A stretch of DNA of 64,000 nt from Xenorhabdus indica (GTDB lineage Bacteria > Pseudomonadota > Gammaproteobacteria > Enterobacterales > Enterobacteriaceae), in assembly GCF_014467235.1 (NCBI RefSeq), contig NZ_NKHP01000007.1:142446-206445 (forward strand), given 5' to 3'. Positions 54,812 to 64,000 of the stretch are shown in pieces. How positions within the stretch are numbered: the stretch's first letter is position 1; each line of letters opens with the position of its first letter. Under the pieces are notes generated by a model. The model did no database searches. It was not told where the DNA came from and saw only the letters and a list, made by a program, of their open reading frames with translations. Made by a program: the position numbers and the translations under genes.

Positions 54812-57151
54812 CTATTGAATACCTCGCTGTATCTGCATCAATTGGCGTTCCAGTTGCTGTTTGCCATAAAGATAGGGTTTCGGCCAATCGACGTTTGTCC
54901 AGCCATATCTGGCACATTCATGTAGCAACCAGGCCGCATCGGATAAAAATGGACGTGATAAAGCACAGAGATCGGCCCGGCCAGAAGCAATAATGCCGTT
55001 GATTTGATCAGCGTCTGTAATCGCACCAACCGCGATAACCGGCACATTGCCCTCATTACGAATACGATCAGCCATCGGAGTCTGATACATACGCCCGTAC
55101 ACAGGCCGTTGTTCAGCAGAAACTTCCCCTGTGGAACAATCCACCATATCCACCCCCGCATTGTGGAAGTGCCGGGCAATCAAAACAGCTTCATCAATGC
55201 TAGTTCCTCCTTCAACCCAATCGGTGGCAGAAATGCGCACAGATATCGGCAAATCAGCCGGCCAGACATCACGTACCGCGTTAAAAACAGCTAACGGGAA
55301 ACGAAGTCGATTCTCCAATGTACCGCCATATTCATCATCACGCAGGTTAGTTATCGGTGAAATAAAACTGGAAAGCAGATAACCGTGGGCAGCCTGAATT
55401 TCCAACCAGTCAAAGCCCGCATCAATAGCCCGGCGGGTTGCCGCGACAAACTGTGCAATAACCTCACTCATTTGTGCCCTGGTAATAGCGGCCGGAATTT
55501 GTGAAATCGCTGATAAATAAGGCACAGCTGATGCCGACACCAGAGGCCAGTTACCTTCCGGCAACGGATGGTCAGACTGTTCCCATCCCCGTTGGGTCGA
55601 ACCTCGTCGCCCGGCATGTCCCAATTGAATACCTATCAGAGTATCTGTGTTCTGATGGATAAAATGGGTGATCAACTTCCATCCCTGCACTTGTTGATCA
55701 TTCCACAATCCTGTGCACGCAGGAGTCACACGCGCCTGTGGTGAAATTGCTGTCATTTCGGCGATCACCAACCCCACCCCGCCCAATGCTCTGCTGCCAA
55801 GATGGACCTGATGAAATAATCCCGGTATGCCATCCACGGCCTTATACAGTAGAGTAGGAGAAACCACGACGCGATTTTTCAGGGTTACTCCCCGCACCGG
55901 ATAAGGTGTCAGTATCGGTGGAGTTAAGGGAGACTGTTGGTCAGACTGCTGATTAAACCAACGTTCATAACTTTCCAGCCATGTTTTATCCCTCAATCTC
56001 AGGTTTTCATGAGAAATACGTTGTGAACGTGTCAGCAAAGAATACGCAAACTGTTCCGGCGGAAAATCTTCATAGCGCGCTACATTTTCAAACCATTCCG
56101 TGGAATTACGTGCCGCATTCTGGATTTTCAACACTTCCACACTGCGTACTTTCTGGTAATGTGACAAGCCCGCAGACAAATCTCCCTGATGTGTTTTCAG
56201 ACTGTTAGTCAGTTCAATCGCATCTTCTAATGCCAGTTTTGTCCCGGAGCCAATAGAAAAGTGGGCGGTATGGGCAGCATCCCCCATTAACACGATTGGT
56301 ACATTTTTGCCGTTACTGCCCTCCGGCCTGATCCAGTGCACCCAATGATGACAGATGACACGAGGAAAACGGATCCAAATAGCAGCTCCGCGTAAGTGCG
56401 CTGCATTGGATATCAACTCATATCCATCCAGCCACGGGGCAAATATCTTTTCACAGTAGGCAATGCCTTCTTCTTGTGACATTTTATCGATACCTGCGGC
56501 TAACCATGCCTCTTCTGTAGTTTCAACGATAAAAGTCGATAATCCTTCCTGAAATTGGTAGGCATGAACCTGAAACCAGCCATGTTCTGTTTCAACAAAC
56601 AAAAATGTAAAAGCATCAAATATTTTTCGGGTTCCCAACCAGACAAAACGGCAATGGCGTTGATCAATATCAGGTGCAAAAGCCTCAGCATAGCGGGTGC
56701 GGATTTGGCTGTTGATCCCATCAGAAGCAATCAGCAAATCGGCATCGTATCTTCGGGCGATTTCCTGTTCGTCCTTAACCTGTACTTCGAACACCAACTC
56801 AACCCCCAACTGCTGGCAGCGATCTTGCAGGATATTGAGTAATTTTTTACGGCCAATACCGATAAATCCATGACCGCCGCTACGATTTATCGTTCCCTTG
56901 AAATGGATATCAATATTTTCCCAACGGCTGAATTCTGCACCAATGGTACTGGCTGATACCGCATCTGCCGCATTCAGGTTTTCCAATGTTGCATCCGAAA
57001 ACACCACCCCCCAACCAAAAGTGTCATAGGGACGATTACGCTCGATCACGACAACACGGTTAGCAGGATTTTGTAATTTCATTAGCAAACCGAAATACAA
57101 ACCCGCTGGCCCGCCGCCAATACATACGATGTTCATATTTTTTTTGTTCAT
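54812..57151 (-). CDS. Salicylyl-CoA 5-hydroxylase / 2-aminobenzoyl-CoA monooxygenase-reductase type fusion
   Basis: Fusion protein of 779 residues. Residues 1-390 form an FAD aromatic hydroxylase with [15 protein letters not shown] (dinucleotide fold), the DG motif in [14 protein letters not shown] and the GD motif in [17 protein letters not shown]. Residues 410-775 form an Old Yellow Enzyme-type FMN domain with [27 protein letters not shown] and [15 protein letters not shown]. Only salicylyl-CoA 5-hydroxylases and 2-aminobenzoyl-CoA monooxygenase/reductases have this order, and both put a hydroxyl at C5 of a CoA-bound aromatic. A GGGAGAG site precedes the ATG. The thioesterase gene upstream would free the product for the dioxygenase. 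Confidence 0.88.
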   Translation of the reverse strand: MNKKNMNIVCIGGGPAGLYFGLLMKLQNPANRVVVIERNRPYDTFGWGVVFSDATLENLNAADAVSASTIGAEFSRWENIDIHFKGTINRSGGHGFIGIGRKKLLNILQDRCQQLGVELVFEVQVKDEQEIARRYDADLLIASDGINSQIRTRYAEAFAPDIDQRHCRFVWLGTRKIFDAFTFLFVETEHGWFQVHAYQFQEGLSTFIVETTEEAWLAAGIDKMSQEEGIAYCEKIFAPWLDGYELISNAAHLRGAAIWIRFPRVICHHWVHWIRPEGSNGKNVPIVLMGDAAHTAHFSIGSGTKLALEDAIELTNSLKTHQGDLSAGLSHYQKVRSVEVLKIQNAARNSTEWFENVARYEDFPPEQFAYSLLTRSQRISHENLRLRDKTWLESYERWFNQQSDQQSPLTPPILTPYPVRGVTLKNRVVVSPTLLYKAVDGIPGLFHQVHLGSRALGGVGLVIAEMTAISPQARVTPACTGLWNDQQVQGWKLITHFIHQNTDTLIGIQLGHAGRRGSTQRGWEQSDHPLPEGNWPLVSASAVPYLSAISQIPAAITRAQMSEVIAQFVAATRRAIDAGFDWLEIQAAHGYLLSSFISPITNLRDDEYGGTLENRLRFPLAVFNAVRDVWPADLPISVRISATDWVEGGTSIDEAVLIARHFHNAGVDMVDCSTGEVSAEQRPVYGRMYQTPMADRIRNEGNVPVIAVGAITDADQINGIIASGRADLCALSRPFLSDAAWLLHECARYGWTNVDWPKPYLYGKQQLERQLMQIQRGIQ

Positions 57152-57268
57152 GGTTTCTCTCCCGTTACACCATACCTGCCACGGCGCATAAATTCAGGGA
57201 TTCAGTTAAGGTATTTAGTTTAGGTTATATATAGTTGAGGCATTGTTTTAATTAAGGCATTGTTTTAA

Positions 57269-57688
57269 TTAAGGTATTGATTTAGTTAATGAGTAATAAA
57301 GTTCATCAGGGATCGGGATAGCCTGATGGGTATCCAGTGATGTCGTCACATAAGTCTGAACTGCACTCATCCTTAATTCTCCTTCCTTGCTGATACAGCG
57401 CTGGCGAAGTTTCAGTGATTTTTTGCCTATCTGCTCAACATTTAACTCCAGCCAAACCTGATCTCCCATTCTGCTGATCGCTTTAAACTCTGCCTCTAAA
57501 TGAACAGTTGGCAGACCAAAGCGATGCTTAGCAATGTAATTGGCGTATCCGATTGAAGTTAATTCATCGAACCAGTCTTCGAACAAATTATTGAACATCA
57601 CAAAATATTGGGGATAAAAAACAATCCCCGCAGGATCACATTCAGAAAATCGAATCTTATGAGGCTGTACAAATCTAAGCAGGCTCAT
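57269..57688 (-). CDS. 4-hydroxybenzoyl-CoA thioesterase-family acyl-CoA thioesterase
   Basis: Hotdog-fold thioesterase of 139 residues. The catalytic Asp and its frame lie in IRFSECDPAGIVFYPQYF (about residues 12-29), the 4HBT class pattern; the helix following (FNNLFEDWFDEL) and the conserved strand VHLEAEFKAISRMGD are also typical. An AGGAGGAG site precedes the ATG. It lies 14 bases after iorB and 117 bases before the monooxygenase gene. Its likely task is to hydrolyse the hydroxylated aryl-CoA to the free acid for ring cleavage. Confidence 0.9.
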   Translation of the reverse strand: MSLLRFVQPHKIRFSECDPAGIVFYPQYFVMFNNLFEDWFDELTSIGYANYIAKHRFGLPTVHLEAEFKAISRMGDQVWLELNVEQIGKKSLKLRQRCISKEGELRMSAVQTYVTTSLDTHQAIPIPDELYYSLTKSIP

Positions 57689-57701
57689 CAGTGACTCCTC
57701 C

Positions 57702-59324
57702 TCAATGTTGTCGTTTTAATACCGTCGTTTTAGTACGTTGTTCTAAAATAGTGGCTTCAAGATGCTGTTGGTACTCACGTAACCGTCTGCCATCTTCATC
57801 TGCTAATGCCGCCTCACGCAGTTGTCGCAAGTTGGCCGGAGACAAATGAACGAGATGGCGATCAATAATCCCCATCAGGCTTTGAAAATTACGCAATCCA
57901 CGGGTATGGGTATCACCGTATCCTTTAATCAACTGCTGGCATAGGGCAATTTCTACAGCCAACGCCGGGTCATGTTTCACTGCAATCACGATCCGCTGCA
58001 ACCAATTTTCAATCCGTTCGGTTTCATGCTGAAAACGCAGAGTACGCCGGCGAACACGGCGTAAACCCGCCAGCGTATACAGCAACAAAAATCCCCAAAT
58101 TGAACTGGTGGTAATGACACGCCCACGGCTGAATAGTTTTGTCAGCATCCGGTTTACAAAATGAGGACGGGATAACCAACGGCCAACAGGGGCGGGCAAG
58201 GTGTCACAGATCTCTTCCATTCTGGGATGCAGAAATTCATTAATTTCAACAAGCTCTTTACTGTGTGCCCCCACTTCTTTGTAAACCCGCTCAAACCGTC
58301 TGGCTCTGATTTTCAGATCTGCCACCCGAATAGTGTCTTCATAAGTCATCCACAGCGCCAGATGACGGGCAGTTTCACACAGTAGTCGCTGATGATGTTT
58401 TCCAGTCTGCTCAGTCAGATACTGCAATTTATCAAGATATAAATCGGCATAAGCCGGATCTTGATAATCCACCAAACGCCTGACGGCTTCAGCAGCAATT
58501 TCATGGATAGAGGAAGGCAATGTTTTTCGAATACGCAATAAAAAAGCTTTTATGCTCTCGTCATCGGTACGATTATGGTTGAAACGATTACGATTTAAGC
58601 GGCCATATTGAGAATGCTCATGATGAGAATGTTGATAGCAAGGCTGGTAGCCGGATTCTTCTGACTGTACCCTGCTCAATCCCAAGCCAAATGCTTGCAG
58701 GCTAGGTTTTACCCCCACGCCTCCTTTGATAATCGTTTTTTCAAAATGCATACGGCTGAATGGCAGGAGCCCCGTACCACAGAGTGCCCCAAACAACACA
58801 GCACTTATCACACTGCCACTCTTTTCTGCCATCCATGCCATGTCAAAATGGACAAAACGTAACGCAGCCTGTCGTGATTGCTGGATCAGGACATGGCTAT
58901 CCACACGCCCGTCACCCATTGCTGTTTTCTCCTCCATTGAGAATACTCGGTGAGTTGAAGTGATCAACGTAGTACGATCCGGCGTCACAAAACCGCGCTG
59001 GACTGCACGTCCGGCTTCCATTAACTCAGAAGCCAATACAATATCCACATCACCGGGCGTTGGCATTAATGCCAGTACCGGAGCCGGAACATCGGGATCA
59101 TCTGCTCCGGGGAACAATTCGACATAATATATCGTCGCACCTGTCCGTTGTGCGACACCGGGTACGGATGTTGCCTGAGCAAAATAACCATGCTCTTCAC
59201 CCAAATTGACGATCCAATCTGCCAGTACACCACCACCCTCACCTCCCATTGCCAAAATCGCAATTTTGATAGGTTGGATTTTCGGTTTCATAATCGGAGA
59301 CTGAATGGATGATGACATAGACAT
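57702..59324 (-). CDS. iorB: Indolepyruvate ferredoxin oxidoreductase beta subunit with C-terminal DUF6537-like extension
   Basis: Protein of 540 residues. The N-terminal 200 residues are the gamma/beta (POR_N-like) domain of 2-oxoacid:ferredoxin oxidoreductases (IAILAMGGEGGGVLADWIV, GVAQRTGATIYYVELF). The remaining 340 residues are a helical extension like that in large bacterial IorB homologues (KAFLLRIRKTLP, LVDYQDPAYADLYLDKL, RGLRNFQSLMG). With IorA it should oxidise an arylpyruvate to arylacetyl-CoA, or run a related aryl-oxoacid reaction. The start has AAGGGGAA just upstream. A weakly conserved His-rich linker (QHSHHEHSQYG, about residue 228) joins the two parts. Confidence 0.88.
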   Translation of the reverse strand: MSMSSSIQSPIMKPKIQPIKIAILAMGGEGGGVLADWIVNLGEEHGYFAQATSVPGVAQRTGATIYYVELFPGADDPDVPAPVLALMPTPGDVDIVLASELMEAGRAVQRGFVTPDRTTLITSTHRVFSMEEKTAMGDGRVDSHVLIQQSRQAALRFVHFDMAWMAEKSGSVISAVLFGALCGTGLLPFSRMHFEKTIIKGGVGVKPSLQAFGLGLSRVQSEESGYQPCYQHSHHEHSQYGRLNRNRFNHNRTDDESIKAFLLRIRKTLPSSIHEIAAEAVRRLVDYQDPAYADLYLDKLQYLTEQTGKHHQRLLCETARHLALWMTYEDTIRVADLKIRARRFERVYKEVGAHSKELVEINEFLHPRMEEICDTLPAPVGRWLSRPHFVNRMLTKLFSRGRVITTSSIWGFLLLYTLAGLRRVRRRTLRFQHETERIENWLQRIVIAVKHDPALAVEIALCQQLIKGYGDTHTRGLRNFQSLMGIIDRHLVHLSPANLRQLREAALADEDGRRLREYQQHLEATILEQRTKTTVLKRQH

Positions 59325-59356
59325 AATTTCCCCTTAGAGCCTACAGGGTTTAGCTT

Positions 59357-61555
59357 TTAAACGTCATACCGCTCGCGACGTTTAGCATCACGACGTTGCA
59401 AATAACTGATAAATCCTTTACGAATACGATGAAGCAACCGCTCCCGGTAGTTGGGGTTGGTGATGATCCGGGCCTTAAAGAAAGAAGGACACAATACCGC
59501 GACATGGGAAACTTCCCCGCACAATCCACAACCCACGCAGCTATTCAATACTGTTGCCACCGGATCGGTACGCAAGGGATCAGGATTTGGCTTAATTGAC
59601 AGTGAAGGACAACCAGACAAACGGATACAAGAGTGATCTCCCGTACAAGTATCAGGATCAACGCCAAAGCGTTCACGCACTATTCGTTGTCCTGCCGCTA
59701 TCGTTTCTCTGTTCCTTTTTTTCTCACGGCGCTGTTTATTCAACATACATTCACTCTGTGCGACCACGACTTTCGGCCCCTGTTCACTTGTTGTCAGTGC
59801 TTCCCGCAGAGTATGGATCATGGTCTTAAGGTCATAGGTACGTTTGATCGTGCGTATCCACTTCACCCCAACGCCTTTAACCGCTTTTTCGATATCATGA
59901 CCCGTACTGCGGCTGGCGTTGAAAGCAGTTGAAGATGGAATATCCTGCCCTCCTGTGGCGGAAGTGTAGCTGTTGTCCACAATAATGGTCAGATTGTCAC
60001 TGCGATTAAAAACACTGTTAGCAATACCACTCGTCAAGCCGTTGTGCCAGAATCCCCCATCTCCCATCACTGAAATCGCTCGCTTATCCACAACTGGTAC
60101 ACTCAATGCTGCTGCGCTCGCTGCACTTAGCCCATATCCCATCGTGGTATTCCCCAAATTGAATGGAGGCAAGATGGCAAACAGGTGGCAACCAATATCC
60201 GCACTGACATGATGTTGACCCAATTCCCGCTCTATCAATTTCATAGCGGTAAAGATCGGACGCTCCGGGCAACCCGTACAAAAACCGGGCGGGCGGACAT
60301 GAACCACATTATTTTCTGTCACTGACGATTTTTTGTCTGATGAGTCTTTATCTGATGAATTCTCAGCGGGCAAAGTCACCGCCGGAATGCGCACCTGACA
60401 GGCCGCGACTGACACTTCAGCTTCAACCTTGCCGTAACGTTCAAGAAAAGCACGAACTCCTGCTAACACAGTGGCTGTATCATATTCTCCCGCCATTGGC
60501 AGTAAATCTTTACCATGTAACCGAATGGTAATATCACGCTGCCGTAAGATATTGGCGATATTTTGTTCTACAAAATTAGGTTGACCTTCTTCCAATACTA
60601 AAATTGCCTGCTTGCCATAACAAAAGCGTTCAAATTCCTCATCGATCAACGGATATGCCACATTCATGACATATAGCGGAATCCGGCTGTTACCGAACAC
60701 ATCCGCCAGCCCTAACAAATTTAGGGCTCTGATCACGGTGTTATAGCTTCCTCCCTGCAAAGCAATGCCTATGTCATCAGCACTTTCAGCAAAAAATTCG
60801 TTCAATTCCTTCTGCTGAATAAAGCGCACAGCAGCAGGCCAGCGTTCCTGAATTTTCTCTTTCTCATGTAAGAAGCTGGCAGGAGGCAAAACAATCCGAT
60901 TGAGCTCACGCGCCGGATTTGTCAGTGCATCTTTTATTTTGAATGCTGATACGCGATTATCTGCGCAAACAAACCGACCGTGCACATGGCAGGCACGGAT
61001 ACGCATCTGCAACATCACTGGTGTATGGCTGGCTTCCGATAACGCAAACCCCATTTTTACTGCCTGCACAATTGAAGGCAGATTGGGACGCGGATCAAGC
61101 AACCAGATCTGGGATTTCATCGCAAACGCATGGCTGCGCTCCTGCATGATGGAAGAACCTTCACCATAATCTTCGCCGACAATAATCAGCGCACCGCCTA
61201 AAACGCCACCGGATGCCAGATTTGCCAACGCATCTGAGGCAACATTTGTGCCTACAGTCGCCTTAAATGTGACAGCCCCGCGTAATGGATAATTAACAGA
61301 AGCCGCTAGTGTGGCAGCGGCCGTTGCTTCACTGGCACTGTTTTCAAAACGAATACCATATTCGGAAAGGATCGCTTGCGCATCAGCCAGGACATCCATC
61401 AGATGGGAAATGGGTGCGCCCTGATAACCTGCAACATAAGCAACGCCTGATTCCAACAACGCTTTTGTCACAGCGAGTATGCCTTCCCCTCGGAAAAGTT
61501 CCCCCTGACCCAAACGTAATTTTTCCACTTCTTTAACAAATGATCGTTCCGCCAT
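59357..61555 (-). CDS. iorA: Indolepyruvate ferredoxin oxidoreductase alpha subunit
   Basis: Large subunit of 732 residues. The N-terminal POR domain (about 20-230, GYQGAPISHLMDVLAD) is followed by the domain II region, the thiamine diphosphate domain (about 430-600) with VMGDGGFWHNGLTSGIANSV and DNSYTSATGGQD, and a C-terminal ferredoxin-like region with GDHSCIRLSGCPSL and NSCVGCGLCGEVSHVAVLCP that should hold two [4Fe-4S] clusters. The ATG at 61555 (GAGG nine bases upstream) was preferred to a TTG two codons earlier. It is the first gene of the operon, opposite to an AraC-type regulator. The CoA ester it forms is the only obvious source of CoA thioester in the operon, as no CoA ligase is present. 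Confidence 0.9.
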   Translation of the reverse strand: MAERSFVKEVEKLRLGQGELFRGEGILAVTKALLESGVAYVAGYQGAPISHLMDVLADAQAILSEYGIRFENSASEATAAATLAASVNYPLRGAVTFKATVGTNVASDALANLASGGVLGGALIIVGEDYGEGSSIMQERSHAFAMKSQIWLLDPRPNLPSIVQAVKMGFALSEASHTPVMLQMRIRACHVHGRFVCADNRVSAFKIKDALTNPARELNRIVLPPASFLHEKEKIQERWPAAVRFIQQKELNEFFAESADDIGIALQGGSYNTVIRALNLLGLADVFGNSRIPLYVMNVAYPLIDEEFERFCYGKQAILVLEEGQPNFVEQNIANILRQRDITIRLHGKDLLPMAGEYDTATVLAGVRAFLERYGKVEAEVSVAACQVRIPAVTLPAENSSDKDSSDKKSSVTENNVVHVRPPGFCTGCPERPIFTAMKLIERELGQHHVSADIGCHLFAILPPFNLGNTTMGYGLSAASAAALSVPVVDKRAISVMGDGGFWHNGLTSGIANSVFNRSDNLTIIVDNSYTSATGGQDIPSSTAFNASRSTGHDIEKAVKGVGVKWIRTIKRTYDLKTMIHTLREALTTSEQGPKVVVAQSECMLNKQRREKKRNRETIAAGQRIVRERFGVDPDTCTGDHSCIRLSGCPSLSIKPNPDPLRTDPVATVLNSCVGCGLCGEVSHVAVLCPSFFKARIITNPNYRERLLHRIRKGFISYLQRRDAKRRERYDV

Positions 61556-61856
61556 GATCAATCGCCTCGCATTTCTGTATGGGTATTATGTAATGAGAGT
61601 ATGAATCAACGGTCAATACATGATCTGTCATGTCATTATGATTTACGCAGTGTCTGGATAGAACATGCAGAGAGCGGATAAAAAAACCGCCAAAACAGAT
61701 ATGAATGAGGGTGATTGAAACTTATTACTATCTTAATAATGAGTAAGGTTTCTTATGAATATATTCATAATCATATATCTTCCATTTAAGCAAAATGTGG
61801 ATACTGCTAGTAGAAAACTGTATAACTTTAATAAATGTTTAAAGAGGTATCTAATA
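61556..61856. promoter_or_regulatory. Divergent promoter region between aromatic operon and AraC-type gene
   Basis: About 300 bases between two divergent starts. No clear operator could be read. It should hold the promoters of iorA (minus) and the regulator (plus) and the AraC-family site between them. Confidence 0.45.
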
Positions 61857-62912
61857 ATGATGGGCAATCCGTGGTCTCACTATTATTCTGATCCCAGAAG
61901 CTCTGATTCAAGGTACGCAGACCCAAAATATGCAGTACCCAAAATTGAGTCTCACCTCAATTCTCCAGAACATTTACTTTTTTCATCCCATGATCTTGAT
62001 GAAGTGAAATCAATGGTCGGTCGGGTGATGAAACCCCACCAGCTAAATATACTGGGTAGCAGCCGGAAGCTGGATGCCAGAATGCACTATATCCCGTTTG
62101 GGGACTTTTCCATGAGCCGCCTGCGTTACGGGGCTAATGTTGAAATCAATCCGAACGCACTGGAGTCTTTTTTTCTTATTCAGATGCCGTTATCAGGCAG
62201 TGCCTGTATTGAAAGCGGTGGTCAGCACCTTGATTCAACACCAAATCTGGCCTCCATCCTCAGCCCGGATCAGCATACCTCCATGCGCTGGAGTGCCGAT
62301 AATGATCAGTTTATGGTCAGGATCTCCCGCACTTTGCTGGAAAGAACCCTTATTGGACAATTGGGGCATCCTTTGGATCAACCACTGGTATTTGAACTGG
62401 GGTTTGAATGGCAACGTTGTCAGGCGTGGCGCTGCCTGATGCTCTATCTGCTTGAATATACGACACAACTACCTGATATTCTGCAATATAAACTTATTAC
62501 TGGTCAGATTGAGCAATTACTTTCTGTTACCCTGCTGTCCACCCATCAGCATAATTACAGCGGCTCCTCCACGAATCGTCGCTGTTCCATTCGCCCACGA
62601 CATGTACGAAAAGTGCAGGAATATTTACAGGCTCATGCCCATGAACCTATTACGGTAGAGCAGCTTGCTCAAGTGGCAGGAGTCAGCCTTCGCAGTCTCT
62701 ATTCTGGTTTCAGGGAATTTTTGGATATCAGCCCGATGCAGTATTTACGCGACTTGCGCATGGAACATGTTCGTACAGAGCTACTGGCAGGAGAAGCAAG
62801 CAATGTCACGGGAGTCGCTCTGCGTTGGGGGTTCGCCCATATGGGACGATTCAGTGCAGAATATAAGGCACGCTATGGTGAAACACCGAGTGAAAGTTTA
62901 AAGCGTGGTTAA
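61857..62912 (+). CDS. AraC/XylS-family transcriptional activator
   Basis: Regulator of 351 residues. The N-terminal two thirds resemble the AraC-binding-like-2 domain of aromatic-sensing members (FFLIQMPLSGSACIESGGQ). The C-terminal 100 residues hold two HTH motifs: ITVEQLAQVAGVSLRSLYSGF and NVTGVALRWGFAHMGRFSAEY, with the final YGETPSESL tail. The start at 61857 was chosen for the GAGG nine bases upstream; an upstream ATG would add 34 residues rich in hydrophobics without a ribosome site. It is transcribed away from the aromatic operon, which it probably activates in response to the aromatic substrate. Confidence 0.9.
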   Translation: MMGNPWSHYYSDPRSSDSRYADPKYAVPKIESHLNSPEHLLFSSHDLDEVKSMVGRVMKPHQLNILGSSRKLDARMHYIPFGDFSMSRLRYGANVEINPNALESFFLIQMPLSGSACIESGGQHLDSTPNLASILSPDQHTSMRWSADNDQFMVRISRTLLERTLIGQLGHPLDQPLVFELGFEWQRCQAWRCLMLYLLEYTTQLPDILQYKLITGQIEQLLSVTLLSTHQHNYSGSSTNRRCSIRPRHVRKVQEYLQAHAHEPITVEQLAQVAGVSLRSLYSGFREFLDISPMQYLRDLRMEHVRTELLAGEASNVTGVALRWGFAHMGRFSAEYKARYGETPSESLKRG

Positions 62913-62990
62913 ATTTAAGCAATATACCGCCGATTATCTGATTATTAAAAACCAATGCGGCAAAAACAAATATAAGCCGAGATAAAAATT

Positions 62991-63036
62991 TATACCCTAT
63001 GGATTTCAAAAAGCAACTTGAAAGACAACGGGTATA
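62991..63036. repeat. TATACCC repeat, short form
   Basis: TATACCC at 62991 and GGGTATA at 63030 bound 46 bases, with TTTCAAAAAGCAACTTGAAAG between. Reverse complement of the 34765 copy with few changes. Confidence 0.7.
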
Positions 63037-63221
63037 TAATAAATGATCTTACCTTCATATATTACTTATAATTCATTCACTCTCTTAAATCGGAGAATAA
63101 TAATTCTATCTAAGTTTTAAACTTTGTTTGGCTACCAACAAAAATAATATTAAAAAATCATTAATAACTTACTAACAAAATAACTTAATAAAATTATTCA
63201 TCAAAAATAAAAAACAACAAT

Positions 63222-63329
63222 ATATACGCATTAAACTTCAAATTGCAATTTACAACACTAGATGAAACCTGATTTCTCCCCGCTTCGCGGGGAGAAATCA
63301 TACGCATCTTGAAGTTAGATTGGTATAGT
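63222..63329. repeat. TATAC-ended repeat with strong central hairpin
   Basis: Outer ends TATACGCATTAAACTTCAA and, on the other strand, TATACCAATCTAACTTCAA enclose a 14-bp stem TGATTTCTCCCCGC / GCGGGGAGAAATCA with loop TTC (63270-63300). Related by its ends to the other TATACCC elements. Confidence 0.65.
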
Positions 63330-63435
63330 AATCAAATCATCAACAGACGGTTATAAATAGCTTTAAATATACCACCTTACCTCTATAAACCATAAAAAAT
63401 GGCCATAATAAACAAAAAATAATATAGACATCAAC

Positions 63436-63454
63436 TCAAATGAGAATCACTATT
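63436..63454. promoter_or_regulatory. Possible Fur box
   Basis: TCAAATGAGAATCACTATT matches the 19-base Fur consensus GATAATGATAATCATTATC at 13 positions. It lies about 400 bases upstream of the NRPS start codon at 63854. It suggests iron control of that gene cluster, but chance is possible in this A/T-rich DNA. Confidence 0.35.
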
Positions 63455-63853
63455 GCACTGCAAAGGGTTTTATGACCATAAAGTGACAAATAAAAGCAAT
63501 GATAATATTACTGAAAACAAACTAAAAAATAAGGCAGGTGATAAGGATGTATACTTGAAAATATCAAAAATAAAAAATCAATCATTACCCAATAAATATT
63601 AACTATTTTTCATTAAGGAGAGTGTTGAAAGATTGCGAGATTATCTGTAATAACACTATGATAGATTATGCCAATACCTATTAAACAAAAATAACAATTT
63701 AATATTGAAAGATATAAAATCAGATGTATATCACCCTTAATTAAATGAATGCTAAAACATAAATTAATTAAGATCAGGCAAATAATTAAATCTACTCATT
63801 TACACCATAAATTACAAATAACTTGTAAACGGAATACATTCGTATAATTTATT

Positions 63854-64000
63854 ATGAGAATATCTGAGAATTCATTGCGTCCGAACTTATATCCCCTCCA
63901 CCCTTCTCAGGAAGATGTGTTTTACGAACAGGCACTTTATGAAAATAGTCCAATACACAATCTCGGTTGGTATGCTTTTATAGAAAAACAGATTGATATA
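63854..64000 (+). CDS. N-terminus of a further NRPS (condensation domain start), cut by the window edge
   Basis: An ATG at 63854 opens 49 codons to the window end. The reading MRISENSLRPNLYPLHPSQE, then DVFYEQALYENSPIHNLGWY, is the usual start of a condensation domain (L-x-P-x-Q-x-D-x-x-x-x-Q, then S-P-x-Y/H-N-x-G). It is therefore the beginning of another NRPS or NRPS-like condensing enzyme on the plus strand, near a possible Fur site. The rest lies outside, so module count and product are unknown. Confidence 0.75.
   Translation, partial: MRISENSLRPNLYPLHPSQEDVFYEQALYENSPIHNLGWYAFIEKQIDI

Larger units (their letters stand above)
63037..63853. other. Long non-coding region before the last NRPS gene
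   Basis: About 800 A/T-rich bases with no gene seen. It holds the hairpin element at 63222-63329, the Fur-like site at 63436-63454 and the promoter of the NRPS gene that begins at 63854. Confidence 0.4.

Noticed and set aside
61556..61561. TTG two codons upstream as the iorA start
   Set aside because: It would be only three bases from the GAGG box; the ATG at 61555 has normal spacing.

Overview
The window looks like chromosomal DNA of an entomopathogenic gammaproteobacterium of the Morganellaceae, most likely Xenorhabdus (Photorhabdus is the alternative). The reasons are the low-GC intergenic DNA, the YchF, PanP and TnaA proteins, the scattered short palindromic repeats bounded by TATACCC, and above all an ABC exporter followed by three NRPS genes with the 1+3+3 module layout of the Xenorhabdus PAX lipopeptide locus. 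No rRNA, tRNA, CRISPR array or intact insertion sequence was recognised.

Layout: (1) 1-833, end of ychF. (2) 1131-5202, a putative class II microcin/bacteriocin island: an HlyD-type adaptor and a C39-peptidase ABC exporter on the plus strand, facing two small minus-strand genes whose products share a 15-residue double-glycine-type leader. (3) 5895-7574, panP-like PLP decarboxylase. (4) 8309-34610, PAX-like locus: exporter, then paxA (C-A-T), paxB (three modules) and paxC (three modules plus thioesterase). The first A domain has a serine-type pocket and the other six share one identical pocket, so the expected product is an N-acyl Ser-(Lys)6-type cyclic lipopeptide. (5) 35040-37621, a tight four-gene operon (HTH regulator, orphan protein, VUT-family membrane protein, metallophosphoesterase) of unknown purpose. 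(6) 37709-39115, tryptophanase with a possible upstream leader peptide. (7) 39738-43240, a small NRPS (proline-type A, T and half a condensation domain) with a type II thioesterase, then a separate alpha/beta hydrolase.

(8) 45355-48478, cyanase, a TRAP-transporter remnant, lhgO and a possible beta/gamma-crystallin-like protein. (9) 48593-50712, a HutD/Ves protein and a MocR-type regulator. (10) 50901-61555, a minus-strand eight-gene aromatic catabolic operon: indolepyruvate oxidoreductase alpha and beta, thioesterase, salicylyl-CoA/2-aminobenzoyl-CoA-type monooxygenase-reductase, gentisate-type dioxygenase, FAH-fold hydrolase, nitrilase and maleate isomerase, with a divergent AraC-type regulator at 61857-62912. 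(11) 63854-end, the first 49 codons of another NRPS.

How they work together: in the PAX locus the initiator, elongation and terminal modules are joined by short docking tails and the product is exported by the upstream ABC protein. In the aromatic operon an aryl-CoA is hydroxylated, released by the thioesterase, ring-cleaved and hydrolysed, and maleate is converted to fumarate for central metabolism. The microcin-like island carries its own leader peptidase and exporter but no immunity gene that I can recognise. Function calls rest on motifs read by eye; no database search was run.
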